Positions 37,374 through 46,134 of a DNA stretch of 64,000 nucleotides are shown piece after piece (position 1 is the stretch's first letter; the number at the start of each line of letters is the position of its first letter). A program made the position numbers and the translations under genes. The notes beneath the pieces were generated by a model. That model saw only the letters and a program-made list of their open reading frames with translations. It did not search any database and was not told where the DNA came from. The DNA is from Pseudoalteromonas rubra (GTDB taxonomy: Bacteria > Pseudomonadota > Gammaproteobacteria > Enterobacterales > Alteromonadaceae): contig NZ_CP045429.1 of NCBI RefSeq assembly GCF_005886805.2, positions 3,752,501 through 3,816,500 of the forward strand, in the 5' to 3' direction.

Positions 37374-37842
37374 ATCGACTTATAGCTTCAGCAAGCTGCT
37401 TTCCTCGTTCTGTATGTGGCCTTAATACCGCACGGCGCCCTGCACCATGATAGGCCAAATCAATGTCCATATCTGCTGTTGGGATCACGCCTGCGCCTTT
37501 TTCAGGCCACTCGACAATGCACACAGCGTGCGGTGCAAAATAATCCCGGATCCCCATAAACTCAAGCTCTTCAGGGTCCCCCAAACGATACAAGTCAAAG
37601 TGATAAATACTGATCTCACCCAACTCATACGGTTCAACTAAGGTATAGGTCGGGCTTTTTACATTCCCCTGATGGCCCAGCCCCTGCACAATACCACGTG
37701 TCAGTGTTGTTTTGCCGGCGCCCAAATCACCATGCAAATAGAATACCGCCCCCGAATCAATCAATGTGGCCAGCTGGCTTCCCAGGGCAATGGTTGCGGC
37801 TTCATCAGCCAGATCAATTTCTAATGTCATATCGACACTCAT
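37366..37842 (-). CDS. tsaE: tRNA threonylcarbamoyladenosine biosynthesis ATPase TsaE
   Basis: 158 residues. The Walker A motif HGDLGAGKTTLTRGI is near residue 38, followed by SPTYTLVEPYE, HFDLYRLGDPEELEFMG and VEWPEKG. It works with TsaB and TsaD to put t6A on tRNAs that read ANN codons. It overlaps both neighbours (4 bases with nnr, 8 with amiB). Confidence 0.97.
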   Translation of the reverse strand: MSVDMTLEIDLADEAATIALGSQLATLIDSGAVFYLHGDLGAGKTTLTRGIVQGLGHQGNVKSPTYTLVEPYELGEISIYHFDLYRLGDPEELEFMGIRDYFAPHAVCIVEWPEKGAGVIPTADMDIDLAYHGAGRRAVLRPHTERGKQLAEAISRYA

Positions 37843-39332
37843 CCGATAATACCTCTAATATGGACAAATAAATCGCTTGCCAGCAACCCATGCGCGCCGT
37901 CATGTGCCGCTTTTTCAGCCGCAAGACCATGAATATACACCGCTAACATAGCCGCATCAAATTTACTCAGGCCCTGCGCTAACAAAGCCGCAATTATACC
38001 AGATAATACATCGCCCATCCCAGCACTGGCCATGGCAGCACATCCCGAGCGATTGATATTTATTCGCTTTGCCTGCTGAACCAAAGTCCCAGGCCCCTTG
38101 AGTACCACACAGGCCAGATAATGCTGAACAAGTGCATTACTCATATCGAAGCGACTAAGGGTTTTAGCGTCTGTTGTAACGGCAGTGCTGAGTCTCATTG
38201 CCTCTCCCCAATGCGGGGTCAAAATCGCATTTTGCCACTGCATAGGCTGGCTCGCCAGTAAATTCAGCCCATCGGCGTCGACAACAACATGTTGCTCACA
38301 CGAGCGTACAGCCTCGAATAGCGCCTGTGCCCATTCTGACTGACCTAACCCTGGGCCAATCACCAGCGTATCGGCCTTGTCCAGCAAAGGCGTCAACTCT
38401 TGGGCGTTTGCAACACCATGCACCATAAGTTCATAACGGCCTTGCAGGACCATGGCCTGATTGTCCGGGTGTGTTGCCACACTCACCAGGCCTGCGCCAG
38501 CGCGTAAACAGGCTTCGGCAGCCAAACGTATCGCGCCAGCCATCCCCGGACCGCCGCCAATCAATAAAACGTGACCACAGCGGTTTTTATACGTATCAAT
38601 GGACCGCACAGGGCGCTTTGCCAGTAACGTTTCTGCACTAAAGTAATGGCTTGAGGGACATACCAATTGAGCAAACTCTTGACCTACCCCTAACGGTGCC
38701 AGATACACACTGCCGGTATGGCGCTTGGCTGAACCACTTAATAGCCCTTGCTTTAACGCAATGAAAGTCATCGTGGCATCAGCAATAAAGGCATCACAGG
38801 CAACTTCGCTGGTTGAGCCATTGACACCGCTGGGGATATCAACGGCAAGCCGGTGTGCCGAGCTCTGAGCAAAGCGTCGAAATACCGCAGCAACGTTCTC
38901 GGGCAACTGACCACGAAAGCCACTGCCAAAGACAGCATCGACGATTAAACCCGGCGCACTGCCTGGCTGCATGCTATCCAGCACAACACCGCCACTGCTC
39001 AGATAATCCCGGTACGCCTCGTACGCATCACCCTGAAGTTGCTGCGGATCGAACAAGGCCAGCACTTCAGCCCTCATACCTGCCTGATGACACAAACGCG
39101 CAAGAACATAACCATCGCCCCCGTTATTGCCCTTGCCCGTGAGAATTAATATTGGGCCACTCGGTGCCAGGCTACTGACGTAATCAAATAAGGCAGCCCC
39201 CGCGCGCTGCATCAAGGCACTTAATGTGGTGCCCGCAAGACGCGCGGCTTCGGCTTCATTCGTTTGTACCGCTTGGGCCGTATAGGCAACTTGTGGTAAA
39301 TTAGTCAGGTATTTTGCTTGTGATATAGACAT
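37839..39332 (-). CDS. nnr: Bifunctional NAD(P)H-hydrate epimerase/dehydratase Nnr
   Basis: About 497 residues from ATG 39332 (the frame continues to 39461). The N-terminal epimerase domain has GKGNNGGDGYVLARL and VDIPSGVNGST; the C-terminal ADP/ATP-dependent dehydratase has LLIGGGPGMAGAIRLAAEA, IGPGLGQSEWA, TPHWGEAMRLS and AGMGDVLSGIIAALLAQG. It repairs damaged (hydrated) NADH and NADPH. It is divergent from queG; the two start codons are only about 3 bases apart, so each promoter must lie inside the other gene. Confidence 0.95.
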   Translation of the reverse strand: MSISQAKYLTNLPQVAYTAQAVQTNEAEAARLAGTTLSALMQRAGAALFDYVSSLAPSGPILILTGKGNNGGDGYVLARLCHQAGMRAEVLALFDPQQLQGDAYEAYRDYLSSGGVVLDSMQPGSAPGLIVDAVFGSGFRGQLPENVAAVFRRFAQSSAHRLAVDIPSGVNGSTSEVACDAFIADATMTFIALKQGLLSGSAKRHTGSVYLAPLGVGQEFAQLVCPSSHYFSAETLLAKRPVRSIDTYKNRCGHVLLIGGGPGMAGAIRLAAEACLRAGAGLVSVATHPDNQAMVLQGRYELMVHGVANAQELTPLLDKADTLVIGPGLGQSEWAQALFEAVRSCEQHVVVDADGLNLLASQPMQWQNAILTPHWGEAMRLSTAVTTDAKTLSRFDMSNALVQHYLACVVLKGPGTLVQQAKRININRSGCAAMASAGMGDVLSGIIAALLAQGLSKFDAAMLAVYIHGLAAEKAAHDGAHGLLASDLFVHIRGIIG

Positions 39333-39335
39333 TCC

Positions 39336-40484
39336 GTGACAACCACTACTCATTCTTCTGTTGATATTAACTATACTGAACTTGCGCAAAAAATTAAGCT
39401 TTGGGGCAAAGAACTTGGCTTTGCTGAAGTCGGCATTACCGACATAGACCTCAGCGAGCATGAAGCGCAGCTACAGCGTTGGCTTGATAATGGCTATCAT
39501 GGCGAGATGGAATACATGGCAGCACATGGTATGAAGCGTGCCCGCCCTGCAGAGCTTGTGCCAGGCACTCAAAGAGTGGTCTCGGTGAAAATGAACTACC
39601 TGCCACCCGATGCCAGTTTCGCCCGCGCGCTCAACAATAAACAAACCGCCTACATCAGTCGTTATGCACTGGGCCGGGACTATCACAAAGTGATCCGCAA
39701 CCGATTAAAGAAACTCGGCCAGCGCATTGAACAGGACGTCGGTCAGTTTGGCTTTCGTCCCTTTGTCGATTCAGCGCCAGTGCTGGAGCGACAGTTGGCA
39801 GAAAAAGCCGGACTCGGCTGGCGTGGCAAAAACAGCTTGCTGATCCACAAACAAGCCGGCTCGTGGTTTTTTCTTGGTGAGCTGTTCGTGGATTTGCCCC
39901 TGCCAGTTGATAACAATCCTCAGGAAGAAGGCTGTGGCAAGTGCAACGCCTGTATCACACTTTGCCCGACCGGAGCCATTGTAGAACCTTATGTAGTAGA
40001 TGCCCGCAAATGTATTTCTTACCTGACAATAGAATTACAGGGTCCGATCCCCGAACAATACCGCCCACTGTTGGGCAACCGGGTATACGGCTGTGACGAC
40101 TGTCAGCTGGTGTGTCCGTGGAACCGCTACGGCCAGCTTACCGATGAGCAGGATTTTCATCCCCGTCAGCAACTCAAAGATCAGGAGCTGCTGACACTTT
40201 TTCAGTGGGACGAAGCAACTTTTCTAAAAAACACTGAAGGCAGCCCCATTCGCCGTATTGGCCATGAACGCTGGCTACGGAACTTAGCCGTTGGATTAGG
40301 CAATGCAGAGCCTGACGAACAGATAATCCAGGTACTTGAAGCACGCCTGGAGTCGGCCTCAGATCTTGTCAAAGAGCATATAACTTGGGCCCTGGCACAA
40401 CAGCGCACCAAACGCACCGAGCAACAGCGTAAAAACGCCCGGCTGATCCGGATCATCGAAAAAGGCCTGCCTCGGGACGCTTAA
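39336..40484 (+). CDS. queG: Epoxyqueuosine reductase QueG
   Basis: 382 residues from a GTG start, the only start codon that keeps the conserved N-terminus. Cobalamin-binding and catalytic segments include GFAEVGITDIDL, the ALGRDYHKVIRNRLKKL stretch and RPFVDSAPVLERQLA. Two ferredoxin-like clusters follow: CGKCNACITLCPTGAI and CDDCQLVCPW. HEAT-like repeats close the protein. It reduces epoxyqueuosine to queuosine on tRNA, the last step of the pathway. Confidence 0.96.
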   Translation: MTTTTHSSVDINYTELAQKIKLWGKELGFAEVGITDIDLSEHEAQLQRWLDNGYHGEMEYMAAHGMKRARPAELVPGTQRVVSVKMNYLPPDASFARALNNKQTAYISRYALGRDYHKVIRNRLKKLGQRIEQDVGQFGFRPFVDSAPVLERQLAEKAGLGWRGKNSLLIHKQAGSWFFLGELFVDLPLPVDNNPQEEGCGKCNACITLCPTGAIVEPYVVDARKCISYLTIELQGPIPEQYRPLLGNRVYGCDDCQLVCPWNRYGQLTDEQDFHPRQQLKDQELLTLFQWDEATFLKNTEGSPIRRIGHERWLRNLAVGLGNAEPDEQIIQVLEARLESASDLVKEHITWALAQQRTKRTEQQRKNARLIRIIEKGLPRDA

Positions 40485-40562
40485 TCATGTGAATCAACAT
40501 TGGCCTCCTGCTGTGTTTTTAACCGCAATTACACCTCAAAGATTGCGGTGACAACACGTATC

Positions 40563-40590
40563 CAGCTATTCAGCTATTCAGCTATTCAGC
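40563..40590. repeat. 8-base tandem repeat (CAGCTATT) at the 3' end of the response regulator gene
   Basis: Three full copies of CAGCTATT plus CAGC. The stop codon of the response regulator gene (TAG on the minus strand, 40582-40584) lies inside the third copy. Copy-number change would alter only the region after the stop. Confidence 0.85.
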
Positions 40591-41724
40591 ATGCTTTCCT
40601 GCAGAGCTGAGTAATGACAAATCGCTTTCAATTTCAGTAAACGCTTCGCGCACCTGCATAATCGCTTCTTCCCTGGCAATTGAACCCTGAATGGCTTCGT
40701 CGACATGCTGATAAATGAATACTTCCTGATCCTCATCCAACCCCATGGTTGGGATCCGCTGCTCAAACACCTCCTGAAGACGGCGAAAGATGGATTCATT
40801 CTGAGAGCGGTTGTTGTTGAGCAAAGCCAACAATCCGGTGAACTTACTGTGGATCATAGAAATAGCATCATTGAGCTCAGCTTGCTGAGACAGCAACTGC
40901 TTACGGGTCAGAATCGCCAGCAATTGCTGCTCAGTCACACTGGCGATAAAACAAATATGATCTCTGAGCCGACCGTGTTTGTCCGCGTCTTCTGAGGGCA
41001 TGTTCAGGATCAGCACACTCACCAGATTGTAGTTCACCAGGATCCGGCTGGTAAACTCATGCAAACGGCCCTTCGAACGCAATATTTCAAACAACTCCAG
41101 CACAATTGGGGAACACAGTCCCGCAGTGGCAAAATGATGACGCTGCTCATCGACCCGAAACTCAATATTGCAGCTTAACCCTAAATTACTGAGGCACTGG
41201 ATCAGAGCCTTTGCTAACGCCTGAATGTCATCAATGACACCGATCTGTTCAATGTAACTGACGATAAATCCCATTTCACTGCTGGTCGCCATGGCATTGA
41301 ACGCCGTGGAAGTTGCGTCTTCGACCTGCTGCTCCAGGATATCACGCTCCAGCAACATCTGCCCTAAATTAAGCAACTTGGCTTTTAATTCACTGTGGCC
41401 AAACGGCTTAACGATGTAATCCTCCGCACCAACTGCGTAGCCTTCCATGCGCTCTTCAACCGATCCTCGTGCCGACACAAACATCACAATGATGTTCTGC
41501 GTTTCCAGATTAGCTTTGATCTTCTTACATACCTCATACCCATTCATCTGCGGCATGCTGACATCCAGCAATACGACCTGAGGCGCGAAATCCTCAATAA
41601 CATCCAGGCATTCCTGCCCACTGGTTACAGTCAGTAATTCAAAGTCGAGGTCTTCAAGTATTTCTTCGATGATTTCGAGGTTGAAAGGTTCGTCATCCAC
41701 CGCCAGGATTCGTTGCAATGCCAT
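40582..41724 (-). CDS. Response regulator with GAF-like/helical output
   Basis: 380 residues. An N-terminal receiver domain is complete: acidic pair in RILAVDDEPFN, phospho-Asp in VVLLDVSMPQMNGYE, the Ser of MFVSARGS and Lys in IVKPFG. After a coiled coil (about 120-150) comes a domain of about 200 residues with no DNA-binding or GGDEF/EAL signature; IDDIQALAKALIQCL and the sensor-like strands resemble a GAF-type or DUF-type module, followed by a helical tail. It lies 128 bases after a hybrid histidine kinase and is its probable partner. Output mechanism unknown. Confidence 0.8.
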   Translation of the reverse strand: MALQRILAVDDEPFNLEIIEEILEDLDFELLTVTSGQECLDVIEDFAPQVVLLDVSMPQMNGYEVCKKIKANLETQNIIVMFVSARGSVEERMEGYAVGAEDYIVKPFGHSELKAKLLNLGQMLLERDILEQQVEDATSTAFNAMATSSEMGFIVSYIEQIGVIDDIQALAKALIQCLSNLGLSCNIEFRVDEQRHHFATAGLCSPIVLELFEILRSKGRLHEFTSRILVNYNLVSVLILNMPSEDADKHGRLRDHICFIASVTEQQLLAILTRKQLLSQQAELNDAISMIHSKFTGLLALLNNNRSQNESIFRRLQEVFEQRIPTMGLDEDQEVFIYQHVDEAIQGSIAREEAIMQVREAFTEIESDLSLLSSAGKHAE

Positions 41725-41852
41725 TTCTCAGTTCCTTTTCCGTTGCCAAAGCACCATCATCTGCAAACACACCTTCAAACGTGAGAAATGTCCCGCAATG
41801 ACAGCTTTAATTTAGTTATAGACAGTGATCACCCATGGCGCTAGTGATCCCT

Positions 41853-43796
41853 CTAAATTGGCAGCTCAATATGAATACAAGCGCCCTGTTCCGGGTTGTT
41901 TTCAGCATAAATACAGCCTTTATGCAGCAATACAAATTCTTTGCAAATGGCCAATCCCAATCCGGTTCCGCCAGCCCCACTGTTAGTTTTACTGCTTTGG
42001 GCAAACTTATCGAATATATGCTCCAGTTCATCTTCAGGTATGCCAACGCCCTTGTCCCGCACCAAAATATGGACATATCCCGCGTTAAGCGTAACCGTGA
42101 CGGTCACTTCGCTATGCTCAGGGCTGAACTTCAGCGCGTTACCCAACAAGTTTCTCATCACCTGGGTCAGCTGCTCAGCATCACAACACAGCACAATGTT
42201 ATCCTCTTGTACTTGAAGCTCGATGTGAATATGCCGCGCCATCGCCAGACCCGACACATCTTCTTTTGCGGTGTGTATTAAAGTGAGCAGATTGTGCGGT
42301 GCAGGGTTAAAGGGAAAACGACCAGCATCCAATTTAGACAAGTCGAGCAGATTGTTCAGCAGTAACAACAGGCGTTCGCCACTGGTCTCGATCCGTGACA
42401 GGTATTTCTCCAACTTGTTCACCGGTACCTCACCACATGCCAACTTATCAATCCCAAAGCGCGCGAAACTCAAAATGGAGTGCATGGGGGTCCGGAGTTC
42501 GTGGGACATATTGGCAAGAAACTCAGATTTGCTGATATTCGCCGCTTCCGCGGCTTCTTTAGCCGCCTGGAGTTGTGCCGTGCGCGCCTGAACCTCTACC
42601 TCCAGTACTTCTTTAGCCTCCTCAAGTAGTTGCTGTTTGCGTTTCAATTGGGCAACGTTCTTAAAAATCGCAGCCAAGGCAATTTCACCGTGATGGTCAA
42701 TCTCAATAAATGTCCCCATCAAGGGAATGCTTGGCCCATCTTTTTGCGGTAACACCAGCTCACAATTAAAATGCCGCAATACACCACCATTATTGATGGC
42801 TTCTTTTAATGCGGTGACAGAGGCAGGTTCAAACAGGTCAAAAATGGAATGTTGTTGAAGCTGATCTCCCGGTAGTCGCAGTAAAGAAGTGCAACCATCA
42901 TTGGCCTCAATCACAAAACCATCGAGATTAAACAACATGATGGGATCGGGTGTGTGCTTATAAATCACCCGTAATAAACTATCTCGCTCAATGAGGGCGT
43001 CGACCGTATCCTGCAACCGTTCAACCAACTCTTGGTTATGGCGACGTAACAACTCGCTTTGCCAGAGTTTGTGCAGCGACTGCAACAACGCTCCCTCATC
43101 AATGGGTTTAGTTAATACATCTTCAACGCCCTGACGGATGGCTTCCATCATATCCACCTGATTTTGCCGCGAGGTCATCAACAGGCAGCGTGCATCACGG
43201 TGGATCTGTCGTACCTTCTTGAAGACATCCAGACCACTCCCCTGCGCCAGGTTGAAATCACAAATCAATAAGTCAATATCATGGGTGGTTGCCTGTTGCA
43301 TTGCCTCAGTAATGCAGTGTGCAGTTACGACTGTCAGTTGCGCGCCACGCAGGCTGGCCGTCAAACGCCTCAGACGGTCTTCTCGATGATCCACCAGTAG
43401 GATTTTCGGTAGTTCAAGTCGGTCATGATCACCCGTTTCAAGCACCCGTTCAAGCAAACCCGTGATTTCTTTATTGCCAAAAAATGGGTAGATCACGATG
43501 GCATTGCACAGCATTCGATTTAAGCGGCTGAATGCATCAACATGCTCAGAGTTTTCTGGCTTGGGCGCGAGCAAGATTAGACGGTCGTGATCTTTTAACG
43601 CAGACAAGGCATCAAAGGTGCTATCCGGCAGTCCATGGGCAATGGCGACAACATGATACGCAAAGAAATCCTGAACCTTGTGCAACATCTGAAAATGTAA
43701 ATGCACCACCTCACAGCCCAATAATTCAAATAATACCTTCAGTCTCATAGCCAGCACACTGCTGCTATCGATAATTAATACCTTGTTGTTTTCCAT
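41853..43796 (-). CDS. Sensor histidine kinase with two N-terminal receiver-like domains and a PAS domain
   Basis: 647 residues without membrane segments. Order: a degenerate receiver (1-115) that lacks the phospho-Asp (the strand reads VVAIAHGLP); a second receiver with Asp in LLICDFNLAQGSG and Lys in VLTKPI; a coiled coil; a PAS domain (about 265-385, IMLFNLDGFVIEANDG); then HisKA (FLANMSHELRTPMHS) and HATPase_c (N box RNLLGNALKF, G1 DKGVGIP, G2 GTGLGLAI). It is a cytoplasmic kinase whose activity is probably set by phosphorylation of its own receiver. The downstream response regulator lies 128 bases away. Confidence 0.88.
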   Translation of the reverse strand: MENNKVLIIDSSSVLAMRLKVLFELLGCEVVHLHFQMLHKVQDFFAYHVVAIAHGLPDSTFDALSALKDHDRLILLAPKPENSEHVDAFSRLNRMLCNAIVIYPFFGNKEITGLLERVLETGDHDRLELPKILLVDHREDRLRRLTASLRGAQLTVVTAHCITEAMQQATTHDIDLLICDFNLAQGSGLDVFKKVRQIHRDARCLLMTSRQNQVDMMEAIRQGVEDVLTKPIDEGALLQSLHKLWQSELLRRHNQELVERLQDTVDALIERDSLLRVIYKHTPDPIMLFNLDGFVIEANDGCTSLLRLPGDQLQQHSIFDLFEPASVTALKEAINNGGVLRHFNCELVLPQKDGPSIPLMGTFIEIDHHGEIALAAIFKNVAQLKRKQQLLEEAKEVLEVEVQARTAQLQAAKEAAEAANISKSEFLANMSHELRTPMHSILSFARFGIDKLACGEVPVNKLEKYLSRIETSGERLLLLLNNLLDLSKLDAGRFPFNPAPHNLLTLIHTAKEDVSGLAMARHIHIELQVQEDNIVLCCDAEQLTQVMRNLLGNALKFSPEHSEVTVTVTLNAGYVHILVRDKGVGIPEDELEHIFDKFAQSSKTNSGAGGTGLGLAICKEFVLLHKGCIYAENNPEQGACIHIELPI

Positions 43797-43990
43797 AACT
43801 AAATCCTGCTGTGGTAAACCAATTTACGGCGTTACTTGTTGTAACCGCTAGCATTCAGTTTAGTCAAAAATCGCTAATCCGAAATGCACGCAGGTTGAAT
43901 CGCAACGCGCAGCGGTTACACTGTGAACTGACCACGTTCGTGCCACGTATACTCAGGCATTGAGTTTAAAACCGTTTCAGGGAGCCCCCG

Positions 43991-44557
43991 ATGATAAAAC
44001 CACTATTGATATCCATGGCACTGCTTGCCAGCAACGGCGCGTATGCCAGCGAGACACCAAATTTCACCAAAAGTAAGGCCTGTGATGATTTTACCGGCTA
44101 TGAATTCAGAAAACTCAGATCAAAAGACACCGTCGACTTATGCGCTTTTGAGGGGAAACCATTATTAGTCGTCAATACCGCCAGTAACTGTGGGTTTACA
44201 GGTCAGTTCGATGGCCTGGAAAAACTGCACAAAGCTTATGCCGACAAAGGTCTGGTGGTACTAGGGTTTCCGTCTGACGACTTCTTTCAGGAAGAAAACG
44301 ACGAAAAAGATACGGCTGAGGTCTGCTTTATCAACTACGGCGTCACCTTTACTATGATGGCAACAGGTGCCGTGCGCGGCGACGATGCCAACCCGGTGTT
44401 TCAACACTTAGGCGAACAAAGCGGTGCGCCCATGTGGAATTTCTACAAATATCTAATCTCGGCTGATCGCAAAACAATCCAGCAGTTCAATAGCCGCACC
44501 AAACCGATGTCAGAGCCTATGATAGCGGCCATCGAAAAAGAACTTGATCTTAAATAA
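43991..44557 (+). CDS. Exported glutathione peroxidase-family protein
   Basis: 188 residues. A Sec signal peptide ends near SNGAYAS (about residue 20), so the enzyme acts in the periplasm. The peroxidatic Cys is in NTASNCGFTGQFDGLE and the conserved Trp in MWNFYKYL. The family's GFPxNQF motif reads GFPSDDF, so the usual Gln of the catalytic tetrad appears to be Asp. An AEVCFINYGVTF segment holds a second Cys that could resolve the oxidised form. GSH is scarce outside the cytoplasm, so thioredoxin-like reductants are plausible. It is transcribed away from the histidine kinase gene. Confidence 0.85.
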   Translation: MIKPLLISMALLASNGAYASETPNFTKSKACDDFTGYEFRKLRSKDTVDLCAFEGKPLLVVNTASNCGFTGQFDGLEKLHKAYADKGLVVLGFPSDDFFQEENDEKDTAEVCFINYGVTFTMMATGAVRGDDANPVFQHLGEQSGAPMWNFYKYLISADRKTIQQFNSRTKPMSEPMIAAIEKELDLK

Positions 44558-44623
44558 TGCGCTTTAAATCTAAGTATATTAGAATAATGTATGAGCAATA
44601 ATTAACCCATCCATGGAGAGATA

Positions 44624-44905
44624 ATGACACTAGCCAGCGCAAGACACATATTAGTCGATAACGAAGCTCAATGCCTTGAACTTAAGCAACGTATTGCAGC
44701 AGGTGAAGACTTTGCCGAGATCGCAAAACAATATTCCAGTTGCCCGTCTGGACAGGATGGGGGTGAGCTGGGTGAGTTCGGACCTGGCATGATGGTACCT
44801 GAGTTCGACAAAGTGGTATTTTCAGCACCACTCAATGAGGTGCAGGGACCGGTTCAGACGCAGTTTGGTTATCACCTGCTTGAAGTCACCAGCCGGGTCG
44901 ATTAA
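44624..44905 (+). CDS. ppiC: Parvulin-type peptidyl-prolyl isomerase (PpiC-like)
   Basis: 93 residues, a single parvulin domain. Signature parts are ASARHILVDNEAQCLELKQ, DFAEIAKQYSSCPSGQDGGELGEFGPGMMVPEFDKVVF and FGYHLLEV. It lacks a signal peptide, so it should be cytoplasmic like E. coli PpiC/Par10. It isomerises peptide bonds before proline. AGAGA precedes the ATG at a suitable distance. It stands alone; a MITE cluster follows. Confidence 0.93.
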   Translation: MTLASARHILVDNEAQCLELKQRIAAGEDFAEIAKQYSSCPSGQDGGELGEFGPGMMVPEFDKVVFSAPLNEVQGPVQTQFGYHLLEVTSRVD

Positions 44906-44994
44906 ACCACGTTTGCTACTGGCAGTATGTCTCTGTCGGTAGCTTTGCCTATGACCTCTCGGATCTATCCAGCCCCGTTCCTACCTATTTTTAA

Positions 44995-45104
44995 TACCAA
45001 TCCACATCATTCTTGAGACGAGTAAATCTCGGCGATAACGAGGTAAAAATTTCGCTATTTAATTGTTCTAAATGAGGAATATTTAACACTGTTATCAGCA
45101 GATT
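44995..45104 (+). repeat. MITE-like intergenic repeat, copy D (partial)
   Basis: About 110 bases starting TACCAATC after a TAA flank and following the internal sequence of the family (GATAACGAGGTAAAAATTTC, CTATTTAATTGTTCTAAATG) with many changes. Its right end, including the inverted terminal repeat, is missing; it abuts the TAA that flanks copy B. It is probably an older copy cut or overwritten by a later event. Confidence 0.7.
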
Positions 45105-45107
45105 TAA

Positions 45108-45267
45108 TACCAATTTGCTTAATTAAGTGATCTATTTTGAGGCGAGAAAATAGGGTCGATAACAAGGCAAAAATTTTGCTATTTAGTTGTTCTAAATGAG
45201 AAATTTTTAACGCTGTTAGCGTCCTATTTGCTCCTTCAATTAGACCAGGTATTAAGTGAAATTGGTA
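45108..45267 (+). repeat. MITE-like intergenic repeat, copy B
   Basis: A 160-base full-length copy with TACCAATTT at the left end and AAATTGGTA at the right end, flanked on both sides by TAA. Same length as copy A, reversed in orientation. With partial copy D it fills most of the 450-base gap between ppiC and the GST gene; the rest of that gap shows nothing recognisable apart from a probable GST promoter. Confidence 0.87.
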
Positions 45268-45357
45268 TAATCTCTCCAAGTGGTTATGTATTAATGTGGA
45301 TTGCTTTAAGTAATGCTATAGTCATTGCGCATCTAACCACAACATAAGGATTGAGTG

Positions 45358-45936
45358 ATGATCTTATATGGCTCGGATACATCTCCGTATGTCAGGCGCA
45401 TCCGCATTTATTGTCTTCGCCACGACATTACCCTGGACTATCGCAAACTGGACATCTTTAGTGAGGAAGGCAGGGCTATCCTTCACCAGCACAATCCGGC
45501 ACGTAAACTGCCGTTTCTGCTTGCTGACGATCAGGCGGTCCTGGATTCCAACGTCATTGCCCGTTACCTGCAACAAAAGTTTTCTTTGCCTCATCTCAAT
45601 TGGGCACAGGAAAACCTGCTCACTATCATCAATGCCTGCAACGATTCACTGGTAGAGCTATTGCTTTGCCAGCGTTCAGAATTTGATACTCAGGATGACA
45701 AGCTGTTTTTTAACCTGCAGCGTGGGCGCATCGCTGAAACCTTGCGCGTACTGGATCAAAGCTGTCATGAAACTGTATTTTTAAACTGCGAGTATCTTCA
45801 GATCAGTTTATACTGCCTGCTGGATTGGATCCGCTTCAGAAACTTGTTCGACTTAACGCCGTACACCGCTCTGGAGCAGTTTTATGACCAATGGCAGCCT
45901 CAAGATGAGGCACGTCTTACAGATCCCAGAGCATAA
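45358..45936 (+). CDS. Glutathione S-transferase family protein (glutaredoxin-2-like N-terminus)
   Basis: 192 residues from ATG 45358, preceded by AAGGA. The N-terminal thioredoxin-like domain reads MILYGSDTSPYVRRIRIYC with a Ser-Pro in place of the Cys-Pro of glutaredoxins, then NPARKLPFLLADDQAVLDSNVIARYL with the cis-Pro and GSH-binding Asp-Ser. A short all-helical C-terminal domain follows. Glutathione-dependent detoxification or thiol exchange is likely, substrate unknown. The TAA stop codon coincides with the 3-base target duplication of MITE copy C, which follows without a gap. Confidence 0.85.
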   Translation: MILYGSDTSPYVRRIRIYCLRHDITLDYRKLDIFSEEGRAILHQHNPARKLPFLLADDQAVLDSNVIARYLQQKFSLPHLNWAQENLLTIINACNDSLVELLLCQRSEFDTQDDKLFFNLQRGRIAETLRVLDQSCHETVFLNCEYLQISLYCLLDWIRFRNLFDLTPYTALEQFYDQWQPQDEARLTDPRA

Positions 45937-46107
45937 TACCAATTTGCTTAATTAAGGGTTCTATTTTGAGGCGAGAAAATAGGGTCGATAACAAGGCAAA
46001 AATTTGCGAACTCGTACCTTAGGTCAAGGTTCTAAATGAGAAATTTTTAACGCCGTTAGCGTCGTATTTGCTCCTTTAAATTGAACAGATATTAAGTGAA
46101 ATTGGTA
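45937..46107 (+). repeat. MITE-like intergenic repeat, copy C (inserted at a stop codon)
   Basis: A 171-base copy with the same ends as copies A and B and TAA on both sides (45934-45936 and 46108-46110). The left TAA is the stop codon of the GST gene. Compared with B it carries a different central stretch (CGAACTCGTACCTTAGGTCA replaces part of the stem), which explains the extra 11 bases. It lies 27 bases before the DUF2750 gene and may affect its promoter. Confidence 0.87.
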
Positions 46108-46134
46108 TAAGCTCGATAACTATGGAAATACACC

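Noticed and set aside
40522..40549. Inverted repeat ACCGCAAT/ATTGCGGT between queG and the response regulator as a terminator
   Set aside because: The loop is 12 bases and there is no T-run on either strand; it may be a weak structure only.
45055..45279. A 74-codon minus-strand reading frame
   Set aside because: It lies almost entirely within MITE copies B and D and has no ribosome site; the sequence similarity to copy A shows it is repeat DNA.
44992..46110. Clustered repeats as a CRISPR array
   Set aside because: Repeat units are 110-171 bases with terminal inverted repeats, not short direct repeats with unique spacers; no cas genes are present.
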